Shown: in pieces, positions 9,161-17,981 of the stretch
How positions within the stretch are numbered: the stretch's first letter is position 1
Layout of the letters: each line of letters starts with the position of its first letter
Source of the DNA: Lachnospiraceae bacterium
GTDB taxonomy: Bacteria > Bacillota > Clostridia > Lachnospirales > Lachnospiraceae
Direction of reading: 5' to 3'
NCBI GenBank assembly: GCA_009780115.1
Contig: WRAQ01000003.1
Span: 1-64,000, forward strand
DNA: 64,000 nt
Notes under the pieces: generated by a model
Told to the model about the DNA's origin: nothing
Databases searched by the model: none
Seen by the model: the letters and a program-made list of their open reading frames with translations, nothing else
Program-made: the position numbers and the translations under genes

Positions 9161-9592
9161 CTACAAGTATTTTTTTAATCTTTCAATATTATGCTCTTCA
9201 AAATCCATCAATTCTTTTGCCATCTCTACGTACATTCCACGGGCATTTTCATTCTGATTCAAAATCTTGCACATCTCAACTACACCCCGGTTACACCCCC
9301 CGATTACTACCTCGGCAAGATGGCTGGTGCTGGTATTCAAAAAAGTATTAGCCTTGATACTGCCCATTACCACTCTTTCGTTAAAACCGCCGCCATGATA
9401 GGTATCTTCCTGGGCATCAAGCAGTTTGTTAGTTGCTTCATTATAAATCTCCGAATAGCGTACATTTTGCCTTGCTAACTGCATTGCAAGGTCATCATCA
9501 TAAATTTTGTCATTGATTACGTCAATTGCTTTCATTGCCGTTTTTGTATTTTTTTGGATTCCCCGTAGAATTTCCGCATCGTCTTTGCGCAT
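9161..9592 (-). CDS. small alpha-helical protein of unknown function
   Basis: This is a 143-residue protein with no recognised family. It is almost entirely predicted helix, with spaced heptad-like hydrophobics and an N-terminal MRKDDAEILRGIQKNTKTA. The pattern of about four long helices with a central turn recalls ferritin-like or DUF2383-type bundles, and a C-terminal DFEEHN segment could supply metal ligands. The assignment is only suggestive. The start at 9592 is chosen because AGAGGA lies just before it. The longer open frame upstream has no ribosome binding site and reads through intergenic DNA. No signal peptide or membrane segment is present. Confidence 0.65.
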   Translation of the reverse strand: MRKDDAEILRGIQKNTKTAMKAIDVINDKIYDDDLAMQLARQNVRYSEIYNEATNKLLDAQEDTYHGGGFNERVVMGSIKANTFLNTSTSHLAEVVIGGCNRGVVEMCKILNQNENARGMYVEMAKELMDFEEHNIERLKKYL

Positions 9593-9742
9593 AAATTTTT
9601 CCTCTTTCTTAATCAGATAAAAGTCTATCGGGCAAGAGGCTACTCTTACCCGCTGTGCGGGCCGCGTTTGCCTGCGAGTTTCAGGATTTACTCCTGAAAA
9701 TCTCATGTTTAGGCAAAAAATTCATTTTGCGGCTCTGTACAT

Positions 9743-9771
9743 AAAAAAACCAGAGATACATTTCTCTGGTT
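9743..9771 (-). terminator. rho-independent terminator of the Gfo/Idh/MocA gene
   Basis: A 9-bp stem (AACCAGAGA/TCTCTGGTT) with a six-base loop is followed on the minus strand by a run of seven U. It lies about 40 bases after the stop codon at 9811. Confidence 0.85.
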
Positions 9772-9810
9772 TAAGTTTTGCCGATATAGTAAGGTTTATT
9801 CAATTAATCA

Positions 9811-10791
9811 TCAATCCTCAAACGGATATTTAAGCCCCCACTGCCCCCGGATTTCATCCATGATACTCATGATTCGGACAATCTCGGAATGAGGCATTTG
9901 TTTGCATTCAATTTTTCCCGCTTCTAAAGCCTTAATACAAGCGGCAACTTCATATTCATATCCGGAAATTTGCTTTTTCCGTTTGTGAGCCGCGATTTTT
10001 TTGTAATTAGTATCATAAACTGACAGCTTTTCGAAATTGTTGATATTCTCGACAACAACATAACCCTTAGTTCCGTAAATAATCCCTTTACGGTCGGTCT
10101 GGCTGACTGTTGTACTGCTCAAAATCGCCATCCGGCCATCTTCATAAGTAAAAGTAATGCTATTTTGCTGGTCAACACCGCTGGCAAATTTCACACAGCT
10201 TGAATCAATTCTTTTGATTGCGGTACCAAATATCATCGCCGCAAAATTAATCGGATAAACCCCCAAATCAAGTAAAGCCCCGCCGGCTAATTCCGGGCTC
10301 CATAAACGCTCGACATGACTAATCAGATAACCAAGATTGGCAGTTAATAATTTCGGCTCACCGATAATACCGCTATTCAGTACTTCCTTTATCGTTTTAA
10401 GAAAGGGCATATAACGAGGCCACAACGCCTCCGCCAGCAAGACATTTTTTTCTTTTGCTAAGCTAACTAACTCTTCCGCTTGTTTTGCATTGACCGTAAA
10501 AGCTTTTTCACAAAGCACAGCCCGGCCATGATTCAAGCATAATTTCGCATGTTCATAATGCTCGGAATGAGGTGAGGCAATATAAATTAAATCAATTTTT
10601 TCATCTTTAACCAATTCATCATATGAACCATATGCTTTTTTGACCTTGTATTTTTCGGCAAAATCTTTTGCCCGGCTAAGGTCACGGGAACCAATTGCAT
10701 ATAACTTTACTTCTTTCATCTTGGCTGCGGTTGCCGCCATCTGACCGGCAATCCCCCCCGCCCCAAGGATAGCCAAGTTTATTTTCTTCAT
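9811..10791 (-). CDS. Gfo/Idh/MocA family oxidoreductase
   Basis: This is a 326-residue NAD(P)-dependent sugar or cyclitol dehydrogenase-like protein. The N-terminal LAILGAGGIAGQMA is the Rossmann dinucleotide site, and the GxGxxA pattern is intact. The CEKAFT segment near residue 95 corresponds to the family's EKP motif, with Ala in place of Pro. A DLGVYPIN segment near residue 175 is the usual dehydrogenase-domain motif. Members oxidise or reduce sugars, inositols or diols. The short dihydrodiol-dehydrogenase-like subgroup fits best. It appears to be a single-gene unit with its own terminator. The substrate is unknown. Confidence 0.88.
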   Translation of the reverse strand: MKKINLAILGAGGIAGQMAATAAKMKEVKLYAIGSRDLSRAKDFAEKYKVKKAYGSYDELVKDEKIDLIYIASPHSEHYEHAKLCLNHGRAVLCEKAFTVNAKQAEELVSLAKEKNVLLAEALWPRYMPFLKTIKEVLNSGIIGEPKLLTANLGYLISHVERLWSPELAGGALLDLGVYPINFAAMIFGTAIKRIDSSCVKFASGVDQQNSITFTYEDGRMAILSSTTVSQTDRKGIIYGTKGYVVVENINNFEKLSVYDTNYKKIAAHKRKKQISGYEYEVAACIKALEAGKIECKQMPHSEIVRIMSIMDEIRGQWGLKYPFED

Positions 10792-10807
10792 ATATTATAC
10801 TCCTGGA

Positions 10808-10873
10808 ACTAAACGAAGTTTTAGATATTATTAGTCATGGTATTTTCATGACTTAGAATATCTCTTCGTTTTA
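10808..10873 (-). repeat. family B palindromic repeat, copy 3, abutting the SH3-protein stop codon
   Basis: The main stem AAACGAAGTTTTAGATATT / AATATCTCTTCGTTTT is well formed, with an inner AGTCATG/CATGACT stem at the loop. The outer small hairpin of the family is missing. On the minus strand the repeat begins at the TAA stop codon of the gene ending at 10871, and it lies just before the ATG at 10791. Confidence 0.75.
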
Positions 10874-12130
10874 TTCTCTTTCAACGAAATCATTCCTAAT
10901 ATATCCAATCTGGCCATCATAAACGATTTTCGACCAGCCGCTGACAACTTCAACAAAATCAAATCTGTCACCGGTATTAACTGTACCCATGATATTGCCG
11001 CTGGTACCTGCTGTCGAACGGACACGGACATTATTACTGATAACTCTCACTTTGCCGGCGGCCGCAACTGATGAAGCAGGCCCGCCGATTTCACTGATGA
11101 CCTCAAGAAACTCACTTTTAATATAGGCATCACGGTTATTAAACCGAATCCGGCTCCAACCATTACCCTTTTGCTCAAGAACCGTAAACTCTTCACCAAT
11201 AATAGCCCGGCCGAGGCGGTCAGCGGTTTCCGAATCGGAACTGCGGATATTTACTACCTCTGTTGCCCGTGCTAATACAGTTTGATTTATCGGCACTTGA
11301 TTATCGTTGCCGGTATTATCCTCAATATCATCACCGGAATCATCATCGTCGTCATCATCTCTGAATAAATCAGCGGTGATATCCGGCTGAAATGATTGCG
11401 CAAGTACGACCCCGACATTTTCAATTATTTTCGCACTCATAAAAGCAAGATATTCTGCTAATTCCTTGTCTTCTGCAATCATATCATTATATTCAACCGT
11501 AACTTTATTGAATAAATCAATAACATTATCTTGTAAAGTTACGGCTTTAATATATTCAAAAACATTTTCATCAAATTCCGTTTTTCTGATAATCAAGTTG
11601 CCTTGACTATCAGGCATAACATAATAACTCTGTATGCCTGGTATTAATACTTCTACGTCATACGACATTACCTTTGAACTGACATAAACAACATAACTAT
11701 TTTCGGTTAACCCGGGTTTTGTATAAACATCAATGGTATGATAATAATCAATAAATTCCGCCATCTCTTCTATGCGGATCATTTCCAGTTCGCCTAAGTC
11801 AATACTTATTTCAGAAGCCCGTACGCTGTCGCCATCTGCCCTGGCCTGATAATATTCCATTATCAAGGCATTTACTTCCGGATATTTATTAAGGTCTAAA
11901 GGAAGTTCCGGAATCAAAATCGTATCCGGCAATTCGATATCTTCCGGCACATACTCTGCCTGGGGTATTTCTGCTTTTTCGATTGAGGCCCGGTCTCTTG
12001 CATTGATGGCAATAATAACAGTTATTAATACGCAGGCAACTAAAACTACCGGCATTACAATCCTCGTATGTGAAAGGATGAAATCCGCTAGGACATTCAT
12101 TATTCTTTTGAAATTATTAGAACCTGACAT
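10871..12130 (-). CDS. membrane-anchored protein with two C-terminal bacterial SH3 domains
   Basis: This 419-residue protein begins with a short cytoplasmic stretch and one transmembrane helix (about residues 20-42). A long helical extracytoplasmic region follows, then an Asp-rich linker near residue 265 and two SH3b repeats (about 295-350 and 360-419, each with an N-R-S motif and a GW.KI/R core). SH3b domains usually bind peptidoglycan or wall peptides, so a role at the cell envelope is likely. The start at 12130 is set by AGGAG seven bases upstream. A longer open frame from 12217 would run through the tRNA gene and is rejected. No enzymatic domain is seen. Confidence 0.75.
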   Translation of the reverse strand: MSGSNNFKRIMNVLADFILSHTRIVMPVVLVACVLITVIIAINARDRASIEKAEIPQAEYVPEDIELPDTILIPELPLDLNKYPEVNALIMEYYQARADGDSVRASEISIDLGELEMIRIEEMAEFIDYYHTIDVYTKPGLTENSYVVYVSSKVMSYDVEVLIPGIQSYYVMPDSQGNLIIRKTEFDENVFEYIKAVTLQDNVIDLFNKVTVEYNDMIAEDKELAEYLAFMSAKIIENVGVVLAQSFQPDITADLFRDDDDDDDSGDDIEDNTGNDNQVPINQTVLARATEVVNIRSSDSETADRLGRAIIGEEFTVLEQKGNGWSRIRFNNRDAYIKSEFLEVISEIGGPASSVAAAGKVRVISNNVRVRSTAGTSGNIMGTVNTGDRFDFVEVVSGWSKIVYDGQIGYIRNDFVERE

Positions 12131-12160
12131 AAATTTCTCCTGAATTATTGTAAAAAAAAT

Positions 12161-12231
12161 GCGCTCGGTAGGAATCGAACCTACATCTAAGGCGTCGGAG
12201 GCCTCCATTCTATCCATTAGACTACGAGCGC
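12161..12231 (-). tRNA. tRNA-Arg (anticodon CCG)
   Basis: On the minus strand a 7-bp acceptor stem (GCGCTCG/CGAGCGC) encloses a D-arm, an anticodon stem GAGGC/GCCTT with the loop CTCCGAC, and a T-arm GTAGG-TTCGATT-CCTAC. The anticodon CCG reads CGG arginine codons. CCA is not encoded. The gene lies about 30 bases upstream of the SH3-protein gene, and the following reading frame begins after it. Confidence 0.96.
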
Positions 12232-12344
12232 AAGTAAATGTTACGAAATTATTACATCGCTTAATTATATTAACACAAGTTTTTTCTGTTGTCTACAAAA
12301 AAATGATGTATTTTTAAAAAATCACCCGTTACTCATTTTTCGTC

Positions 12345-12374
12345 CACGGGCCTCAAATTATCAGAAGGCCCGTG
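12345..12374 (-). terminator. GC-rich hairpin after the DUF5688 gene
   Basis: CACGGGCCT and AGGCCCGTG form a perfect 9-bp stem with a 12-base loop, 15 bases after the stop codon at 12390. There is no immediate U-run on the minus strand, so it may be a terminator of the non-canonical kind or an RNA-stabilising stem. The remaining bases to the tRNA hold nothing else recognisable. Confidence 0.5.
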
Positions 12375-12389
12375 AACATAAGCTTTTGC

Positions 12390-13376
12390 TTAAACAATCA
12401 GTTCAAGCACATCTAGCGGCCGGTTATAGAAATATACGGTATCTGCTAATACCTCTTCCGGGTCGACCTGGGTCGCATTTATTTCGCAGACCATTTTTAA
12501 AAGTTCGGCACGGTCATGGTTTTTTTCGGCCGGGCTGATTATTATTTCATGAACCGAGCTTGGGAATATGTAAAGGTCGGATTTAATCTGGCCGGCAAAA
12601 TTCTTAATAAAATCCGGATAAAGTAATACCGCAGCACCATAATATTTTTGCTGGTTTCCGGCTACATACATTTTATAACGCTGGTTATCTTGTTTCATTT
12701 TTATTTCGTCAATATGACCTAAATCTTTTTCAATTAATTTTTTGACCAGCGCTTTCGTTTCGGTACCGTCACCATATTTTTCATATACCCGGATTTCCAA
12801 CATTTCTTTCATTACTTCAGCCATCGTCTGGGTAATAGCCGGACGAAGTTTGGGAGTATTTAAAAGCGCATCGGCAAATATCTCTTCCAGTGATACACCC
12901 CATGATTTCAAATGCGAATTATTAAGCAAGATTGACCCGTTTTTAAAATTCTCATTTTTTATATCATAGTAAAAAACAAGTGCCAAATCATAAAACCGTT
13001 TATGAGGGATTTCAACAAGCGATTCTTCATTTTTCTGAAAGTTAATTAGCCGGAATAATACTTTACTTTTTATTTTTTCGTATGATTTGAATAACCCTAA
13101 ATCAATACTTGCGTTTGAACCCTGTTCATAATAAAGTCGGATGATGTCACCGACTGTTTCACGGATCCTTATTTCAGTACATGAATTTTTGTCCGCTTCA
13201 TACTGGCCGTCGAGGTAAAATACCGGTGATAAATTGCTTGTTTTATCAGTTATTGAAATGCCTTGATAAGCAACTCCGTTATTTTTCTTTATCGGTGATA
13301 TAGTAACTATAAAATCAGGGCCCATTTTAATTTGCAATTCTTTTCTGATTATTGCGATATATTCGTTATAATTCAT
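12390..13376 (-). CDS. DUF5688 family protein
   Basis: This is a 328-residue cytoplasmic protein matching my recollection of DUF5688, a family common in Lachnospiraceae and of unknown function. The typical N-terminus with alternating strands is present (VTISPIKKNNGVAYQGISI, then a YLDGQYE-like segment), followed by the conserved 'NSSHLKSWGV' type region around residue 150 and a C-terminal segment ending in RPLDVLELIV. No signal peptide, membrane helix or catalytic motif is obvious. It appears to be a single-gene unit between efp and tRNA-Arg. Such genes often occur in multiple copies per genome, but no other copy is seen in this window. Confidence 0.8.
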   Translation of the reverse strand: MNYNEYIAIIRKELQIKMGPDFIVTISPIKKNNGVAYQGISITDKTSNLSPVFYLDGQYEADKNSCTEIRIRETVGDIIRLYYEQGSNASIDLGLFKSYEKIKSKVLFRLINFQKNEESLVEIPHKRFYDLALVFYYDIKNENFKNGSILLNNSHLKSWGVSLEEIFADALLNTPKLRPAITQTMAEVMKEMLEIRVYEKYGDGTETKALVKKLIEKDLGHIDEIKMKQDNQRYKMYVAGNQQKYYGAAVLLYPDFIKNFAGQIKSDLYIFPSSVHEIIISPAEKNHDRAELLKMVCEINATQVDPEEVLADTVYFYNRPLDVLELIV

Positions 13377-13407
13377 TTTCTTTCCTTTCGATGATTAAAA
13401 GTGTACA

Positions 13408-13438
13408 CAAAAAAGCAATAGAGTTTTATTTCTATTGC
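13408..13438 (-). terminator. rho-independent terminator of efp
   Basis: GCAATAGA/TCTATTGC forms an 8-bp stem with an eight-base loop, followed by six U on the minus strand. It lies about 40 bases after the efp stop codon. Confidence 0.85.
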
Positions 13439-13475
13439 CTTACAAACTTTAATAGATTCAAATAGATACCACCGC

Positions 13476-14033
13476 TTAAGCCCGGCCTAAGTAATCTCCG
13501 CTGCGGGTATCGATTTTAATCACATCACCCTGTTCGACGAATAAAGGGACATAAACAGTTGCGCCGGTTTCAACAACACAAGGTTTCGTTGCACCGGTAG
13601 CGGTATCACCTTTAAACCCGGGTTCGGTTTCAATGATTGTAAGTTCGACTGATAACGGCGGATCAATGGCAAATACATTTCCATTATGGCTGCAAACTTT
13701 GACCATTTCATTTTCTTTGACGAATTTCAAGGCATTGCCAATCGATTCTTCGTTCAAACTGATTTGGTCATAAGAAGCAACATCCATAAAATGATATAAT
13801 TCACCATCATTATATAAGTACTGCATATCTTTTCTATCTATTCGCGCCTGTGGGTACTTTTCAGTTGGCCTAAACGTTTTCTCAACCACCCCGCCATTGA
13901 TAATATTCTTAAGCTTTGTTCTGACAAAAGCCGCGCCTTTACCTGGCTTTACATGTTGAAAATCAATAATCTGGTAAACGCTGTTTTCATATTCAATGGT
14001 CAGGCCATTTTTGAAATCACCCGCTGATATCAT
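13476..14033 (-). CDS. efp: translation elongation factor P
   Basis: EF-P binds between the P and E sites of the ribosome and relieves stalling at consecutive prolines. The 185-residue length and all three beta-barrel domains are standard. The N-terminal KOW-like domain has [17 protein letters not shown], with the conserved loop Lys at position 32, the site that may be modified in some bacteria. The C-terminal [17 protein letters not shown] is the family signature. It is transcribed alone on the minus strand and has a clear terminator. No modification enzyme is seen next to it. Confidence 0.97.
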   Translation of the reverse strand: MISAGDFKNGLTIEYENSVYQIIDFQHVKPGKGAAFVRTKLKNIINGGVVEKTFRPTEKYPQARIDRKDMQYLYNDGELYHFMDVASYDQISLNEESIGNALKFVKENEMVKVCSHNGNVFAIDPPLSVELTIIETEPGFKGDTATGATKPCVVETGATVYVPLFVEQGDVIKIDTRSGDYLGRA

Positions 14034-14161
14034 CGTTAAATCCTCCCAATGTGTTATTACACATTTTATCCTAATTCTCTAACATTCTAAACTATAATAA
14101 TCAGGATGTCAAATACTTTTAACGTTGCTTTTTGACGGAATTGTACAACCGATACCCACCA

Positions 14162-15286
14162 TCAAATCCGTTCTGCATCATCATCCGTTTCTAAAATAGC
14201 CATCAATTGATTATATAAATCAGTAATATCCGCTCCCTCCGAATATATATAAACATTCCCGGGCCTCTCATCGATTTTCATATCACTGATAATAATTACA
14301 TCTGATTTCAAATCACCTATTTCATTATTATTAACCGCCGCCAAAATGAGGTCGGCACCATAAAATTCAGCCATCTCATTGCACCGGTTATTTAATGAAT
14401 CTATATCATCTAAATAAAAACACTCTGTCGAACAATCGTCCGCAGATTGTGAAAAAAGAAGCGGCAGATAATTGTCGTTTAGAAATTTTTCGGCAATCAC
14501 GCGCATTAATACATTGCTTTCATTTCCTAAAAATACCGCCGCCGGATATACATCCGATATATTTTGATTTCTAAAATACTGAATAGTCTTTAAATAACAT
14601 GTGTTATTTAAAGAACCTGCTTTCCGGTATAATTCTGTACGAAGCTCTTCCAGGCTATCTCCGCAACTCGCAGAAGATAATAAATTATATGTAACCGCCG
14701 ATATAACGGGGGCCGCATAACTGTTAAAATTACTAACTTTAAATGATTCTATCATCGGCGAGAGGTTAACCTCATGAAATGCGCTTGCTGAAAACTCAAT
14801 TCCGCCATTTGGGTTTTGACTCACTGTAAACCGGGGGCCAATCAAAGATTTATCAGCACGGACACCTATCGTATTCGCAAAGGATGCAGGAAAACTTACA
14901 TTATGTCCGTTTTTACATGCGGCGATTATTATACCGCCGCTTTCTGCTACTTTATTTACTGTTTCATACAATATCGGGACATCACATGCCTGTATGCTTC
15001 CGATACTAAGGTTAATCAGCTTTATTTTATTTACAATGCACCAGTTAAGCGCCGCAATCAAGTCTTCCAATGTCCCCCAGCCATCTTTACTCAAAATGCG
15101 GATACTGCCAATTTCCGCCTGCGGGGCATATCTCCTTACGATTGCCGCGCAAATGCTGCCGTGGCTAAAACAACTGATTTCATCACTTTCTTCTTGCAAA
15201 ATACCATTTTCGCAACTAAGGTTAAACTTTAAATTTGTGATGGTTTCTTTTGAAATTCCATCATCTATTATCGCTAATATTTTCAT
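14162..15286 (-). CDS. S8-family (subtilisin-like) peptidase of the Clo7bot cluster
   Basis: This is a 374-residue serine protease-like protein. The catalytic Asp is D8 in IIDDGI, the His is H42 in FSHGS, the oxyanion Asn is N126 in AACKNG and the Ser is S189 in NSYAAP. All active residues are therefore in place although the GTSMAxP motif is altered. There is no signal peptide or propeptide, so it should act in the cytoplasm. Residues 200-374 form an extra alpha/beta domain that I do not recognise. It is the last gene downstream of the precursor peptide and maturase on the same strand, 73 bases after the lipoprotein gene. The likely role is leader removal or turnover of the modified peptide, which is an inference from position. 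Confidence 0.8.
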   Translation of the reverse strand: MKILAIIDDGISKETITNLKFNLSCENGILQEESDEISCFSHGSICAAIVRRYAPQAEIGSIRILSKDGWGTLEDLIAALNWCIVNKIKLINLSIGSIQACDVPILYETVNKVAESGGIIIAACKNGHNVSFPASFANTIGVRADKSLIGPRFTVSQNPNGGIEFSASAFHEVNLSPMIESFKVSNFNSYAAPVISAVTYNLLSSASCGDSLEELRTELYRKAGSLNNTCYLKTIQYFRNQNISDVYPAAVFLGNESNVLMRVIAEKFLNDNYLPLLFSQSADDCSTECFYLDDIDSLNNRCNEMAEFYGADLILAAVNNNEIGDLKSDVIIISDMKIDERPGNVYIYSEGADITDLYNQLMAILETDDDAERI

Positions 15287-15359
15287 ATTAAAAAGTATAT
15301 CAAGTAACTAGTATAAAGCGCAACAGTTTTTGGCAAATACCTCAACTGTTACGAAATCA

Positions 15360-17600
15360 TTACTCCTGCTCCGCAAGATAAATCCCAATCCGGTTTTCAA
15401 TAATGTCGGCAACTGTATCAGCCGATTTTTGCCCGCTTAAATAGCTATCAACTTCTTCACTGATAATAGCACTAATGATTGGATTTCTTCTTGTTATTAC
15501 TCTTGTTTCTTTAATAGCAGTCATTACTTTATCAATATCTGCTCTATTAAATTCCATATCTTTCAAATAATAAACACCGACATCTGTAAATACTGCCGCA
15601 TCAGGGCTAGTCATTTCCAAATATGCTTTTTCCGCCATATTTTCAAGTAAAGATAAATTTACCGAGAGCTGAGTTCCCCAACGGCATTCAGCATTATTAA
15701 GGATATATTTAAGAAATGCCCATGCCCCGTCATGATTTTCAGTTTGCGCTGAAATACTAAAATAATTAAATGCAAGGAACATTAATCCGTTACCTTCAGA
15801 TATAGGCCAACCTTTCAGGGTAGTTTCTTCGCCAAAATTAAAATATTCATCAATTTTTGTTCTCGAAAAACTCATGATAAGATTAGAATGCATTAGCGGG
15901 TCTCCGTCATTTAACCCCTTTAAAATCTCGTCAATTTTTGCATGTTGTATTCCAGCAGCAGGGAACCGCTCGGCGATAGCCAATATTTTCTTAAATTCAT
16001 CGCGGTTAAATTGGGGTTCACCGGTCAAAGGGTTAATGAACTGATTAAAAATCGCCATTCTAATAAATCTCTCTTTAGTAAAATCACTAATTATATATTG
16101 CGGATTGGGTTTATCTTCGAGAAAAGCGGCAAATTCATCCAGTGTCCAACCGATATCAGAACCTACATCGGCAGTTTTAGCCTGGATTACATCGATAAGA
16201 AACAAGGGGAATATTTCGTAAATTTTGCCGTCCCGGTTTAATGCTTCAAAAAGGCCCGGCAAATATTCGGCCCGGTTAAAATCCGGATCACTATCCATAA
16301 ATTGATTTAAATCCGCAAACAACCCTTTATTGATATAATTATTCGATGGCATACGAGAAGGCAACATAATGATATCAGAGATATTTCCGGTGATTAAGTC
16401 AATATTAAATCTAGTCACCGCATCATCAAAATCAATGCTTCCATTCATCGTATAATCATTCATTTCGACATAATAATACTCATTGCTCCGGTTAAAATCA
16501 GCGATTGCCATTGCAAGCCAATTATTATTATCTACTATCGCCGAAAGTGTTAATCTCTGCTTTTCTATCACGGTATCATCTTCAGATGAATCATTAATGC
16601 CAGCCTCTGATTGAACGAAAGGGATATATTTGACCAAGCGGTCAATTCCCCGTTCCGGTGATGCTTCAACCATGACAAAACTGTCATCGTTAAAAACAGA
16701 TACTTCTACTAAGTTACTCAATTCAATACCGTAATTAAGACTATTAAAAATCAAATTTTGATTACCGGTTTCCAGTTGATAATCATAAAACCCGCTATCG
16801 GTACAAAAAAGAATTTCCGCATGTTTTCCGGCGGTGAAAAGATTATTCATATTTGCGGAAGTGATAATTATTTCTTCTGTTATCTTCTCTTCAATATTCG
16901 GAATCTGGATAAGGTGTGAAATTTCATTACCATAAACGTTTGATACCATCGCAACAGTACCATTGTTAAGTCTAAATAATGACCTGAAAAATGCAATATC
17001 CCTTGGATTTCCCCCAGCCGCTTTAAGCTCAAAAATAAGCTGTCCTGATTTGTCTAAAATATAAGCAGCTTGCGATGACATTACGTAAAAATAACCATTG
17101 TCAACGATTAAGCGATAAGGATAGATAAATTCCTCATTTTCGCCGAACTGCGAACCAGTTGCTTTAACCCGTTCAAGTACGCCCCCATCCTGCGAAAAAT
17201 GAACAAAATGAAACTCATCCGGTTTTTCACCAATGATAATTTCATTTTCATTGTTAACCAAAGATATGCACCAAAAGCTTCCATCTGCTTGCACGTCAAA
17301 GGTTTCAAAAAATTCATCATCTAAAAGTATTGTTTTTCTTAATTCATTTCCATCTTGGTCAATTACTAAGACATTTTTTCCGTCAAACAAAAAAATTTCA
17401 CTTTGCAAAAATCTGACAGCAACCGGAGTAAAATCATCCGGAACCGGGATATCGCTTTCCCGGTAGCTTAGCCCCTGGTCAGTAGTGATACTCGCGGTAT
17501 TACCTGCCCGCAAATCTCTATCATTTCCCGCACATCCGGAAACCGTTCCTAAAAACAGCAAGATGAAGCCCAAAAATATCATTAGTTTCGTTTTTGTCAT
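15360..17600 (-). CDS. lipoprotein with a C-terminal family 1 solute-binding domain, in the Clo7bot cluster
   Basis: This is a 746-residue exported lipoprotein. A signal peptide with lipobox VSGC (Cys at about 23) would be matured by Lgt. Residues 50-330 are made of repeated beta-strand units (patterns like G-x-x-x-V-L-D-x-x-G) that suggest a beta-propeller. Residues 350-746 resemble extracellular solute-binding proteins of ABC importers, with a linker near 345, an ADFNRSNEYYYV start and typical internal motifs such as LPSRMP and WAFLKYIL. No permease or ATPase genes follow. Its place between the precursor peptide and the protease suggests it captures the peptide, or a ligand of it, at the cell surface. 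The start is supported by GGAGG upstream. Confidence 0.72.
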   Translation of the reverse strand: MTKTKLMIFLGFILLFLGTVSGCAGNDRDLRAGNTASITTDQGLSYRESDIPVPDDFTPVAVRFLQSEIFLFDGKNVLVIDQDGNELRKTILLDDEFFETFDVQADGSFWCISLVNNENEIIIGEKPDEFHFVHFSQDGGVLERVKATGSQFGENEEFIYPYRLIVDNGYFYVMSSQAAYILDKSGQLIFELKAAGGNPRDIAFFRSLFRLNNGTVAMVSNVYGNEISHLIQIPNIEEKITEEIIITSANMNNLFTAGKHAEILFCTDSGFYDYQLETGNQNLIFNSLNYGIELSNLVEVSVFNDDSFVMVEASPERGIDRLVKYIPFVQSEAGINDSSEDDTVIEKQRLTLSAIVDNNNWLAMAIADFNRSNEYYYVEMNDYTMNGSIDFDDAVTRFNIDLITGNISDIIMLPSRMPSNNYINKGLFADLNQFMDSDPDFNRAEYLPGLFEALNRDGKIYEIFPLFLIDVIQAKTADVGSDIGWTLDEFAAFLEDKPNPQYIISDFTKERFIRMAIFNQFINPLTGEPQFNRDEFKKILAIAERFPAAGIQHAKIDEILKGLNDGDPLMHSNLIMSFSRTKIDEYFNFGEETTLKGWPISEGNGLMFLAFNYFSISAQTENHDGAWAFLKYILNNAECRWGTQLSVNLSLLENMAEKAYLEMTSPDAAVFTDVGVYYLKDMEFNRADIDKVMTAIKETRVITRRNPIISAIISEEVDSYLSGQKSADTVADIIENRIGIYLAEQE

Positions 17601-17632
17601 GTACTTAAACCTCCGTTGGAAATAGTATTAAA

Positions 17633-17666
17633 CGTAGCAGCTTTGGCAGCTGCTTAAACTGCTACG
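17633..17666 (-). terminator. intracistronic hairpin between the precursor peptide and the lipoprotein genes
   Basis: CGTAGCAG and CTGCTACG form an 8-bp stem around an 18-base loop that can itself fold (GCAGC/GCTGC). On the minus strand it is followed by UUUAAUA. It would terminate or protect much of the transcript after the peptide gene, giving more precursor than downstream product. The rest of the 195-bp gap shows no further reading frame. Confidence 0.5.
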
Positions 17667-17795
17667 CTCTTTACTTGTAACTTATATTGTGATTTTCTAT
17701 TTAAGCCGCTTTTTCTAATTCAAATTACTTCAATTACTGTTGTACACCACCTATACGTTGATTTATCACTGCTGACCTACTAGCAGTATTCCAAC

Positions 17796-17942
17796 TCATA
17801 TGCGAACCATAGTCGGAAATGGTTGCGGGTTGCCGCAGGAGCAATTTATAAAAGGACAGTTACCACATGCTTCACATGCACAATTACTAGAGGCATAAGC
17901 TTCTACGGAACATAAATGCGATTTCTTTTTTTTAAGATTCAT
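17796..17942 (-). CDS. Clo7bot-type cysteine-rich RiPP precursor peptide
   Basis: This 48-codon gene is not among ORFs of 60 codons or more and was found by reading the gap. AGGAGG lies 9 bases before the ATG. The peptide has a basic, cysteine-poor head (MNLKKKKSHL) and seven cysteines at positions 11, 21, 23, 26, 29, 34 and 36, in the pattern CAC..C..C....C.C, then a short Pro/Phe-rich tail. As I recall it, the Clo7bot family (TIGR04065) is about this length with seven cysteines and lies beside a dedicated radical SAM maturase, exactly as here. It sits 39 bases downstream of the acyl-carrier-like gene. Likely products are thioether- or otherwise cross-linked peptides, but the chemistry is not proven for this family as far as I know. 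Confidence 0.85.
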   Translation of the reverse strand: MNLKKKKSHLCSVEAYASSNCACEACGNCPFINCSCGNPQPFPTMVRI

Positions 17943-17981
17943 TAATTTTCCTCCTGTTATTTTTTTCAAATACATATTATT

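Noticed and set aside
9593..9706. N-terminal extension of the small helical protein
   Set aside because: It is Arg/Pro-rich, reads through non-coding DNA, and a strong ribosome binding site lies at the later ATG (9592).
12131..12217. Upstream extension of the SH3-protein reading frame
   Set aside because: It runs through the tRNA-Arg gene and has no ribosome binding site, while the internal ATG at 12130 has a good one.
17601..17795. A second precursor peptide after the first
   Set aside because: All frames on both strands in the gap are short, without a ribosome binding site or cysteines.
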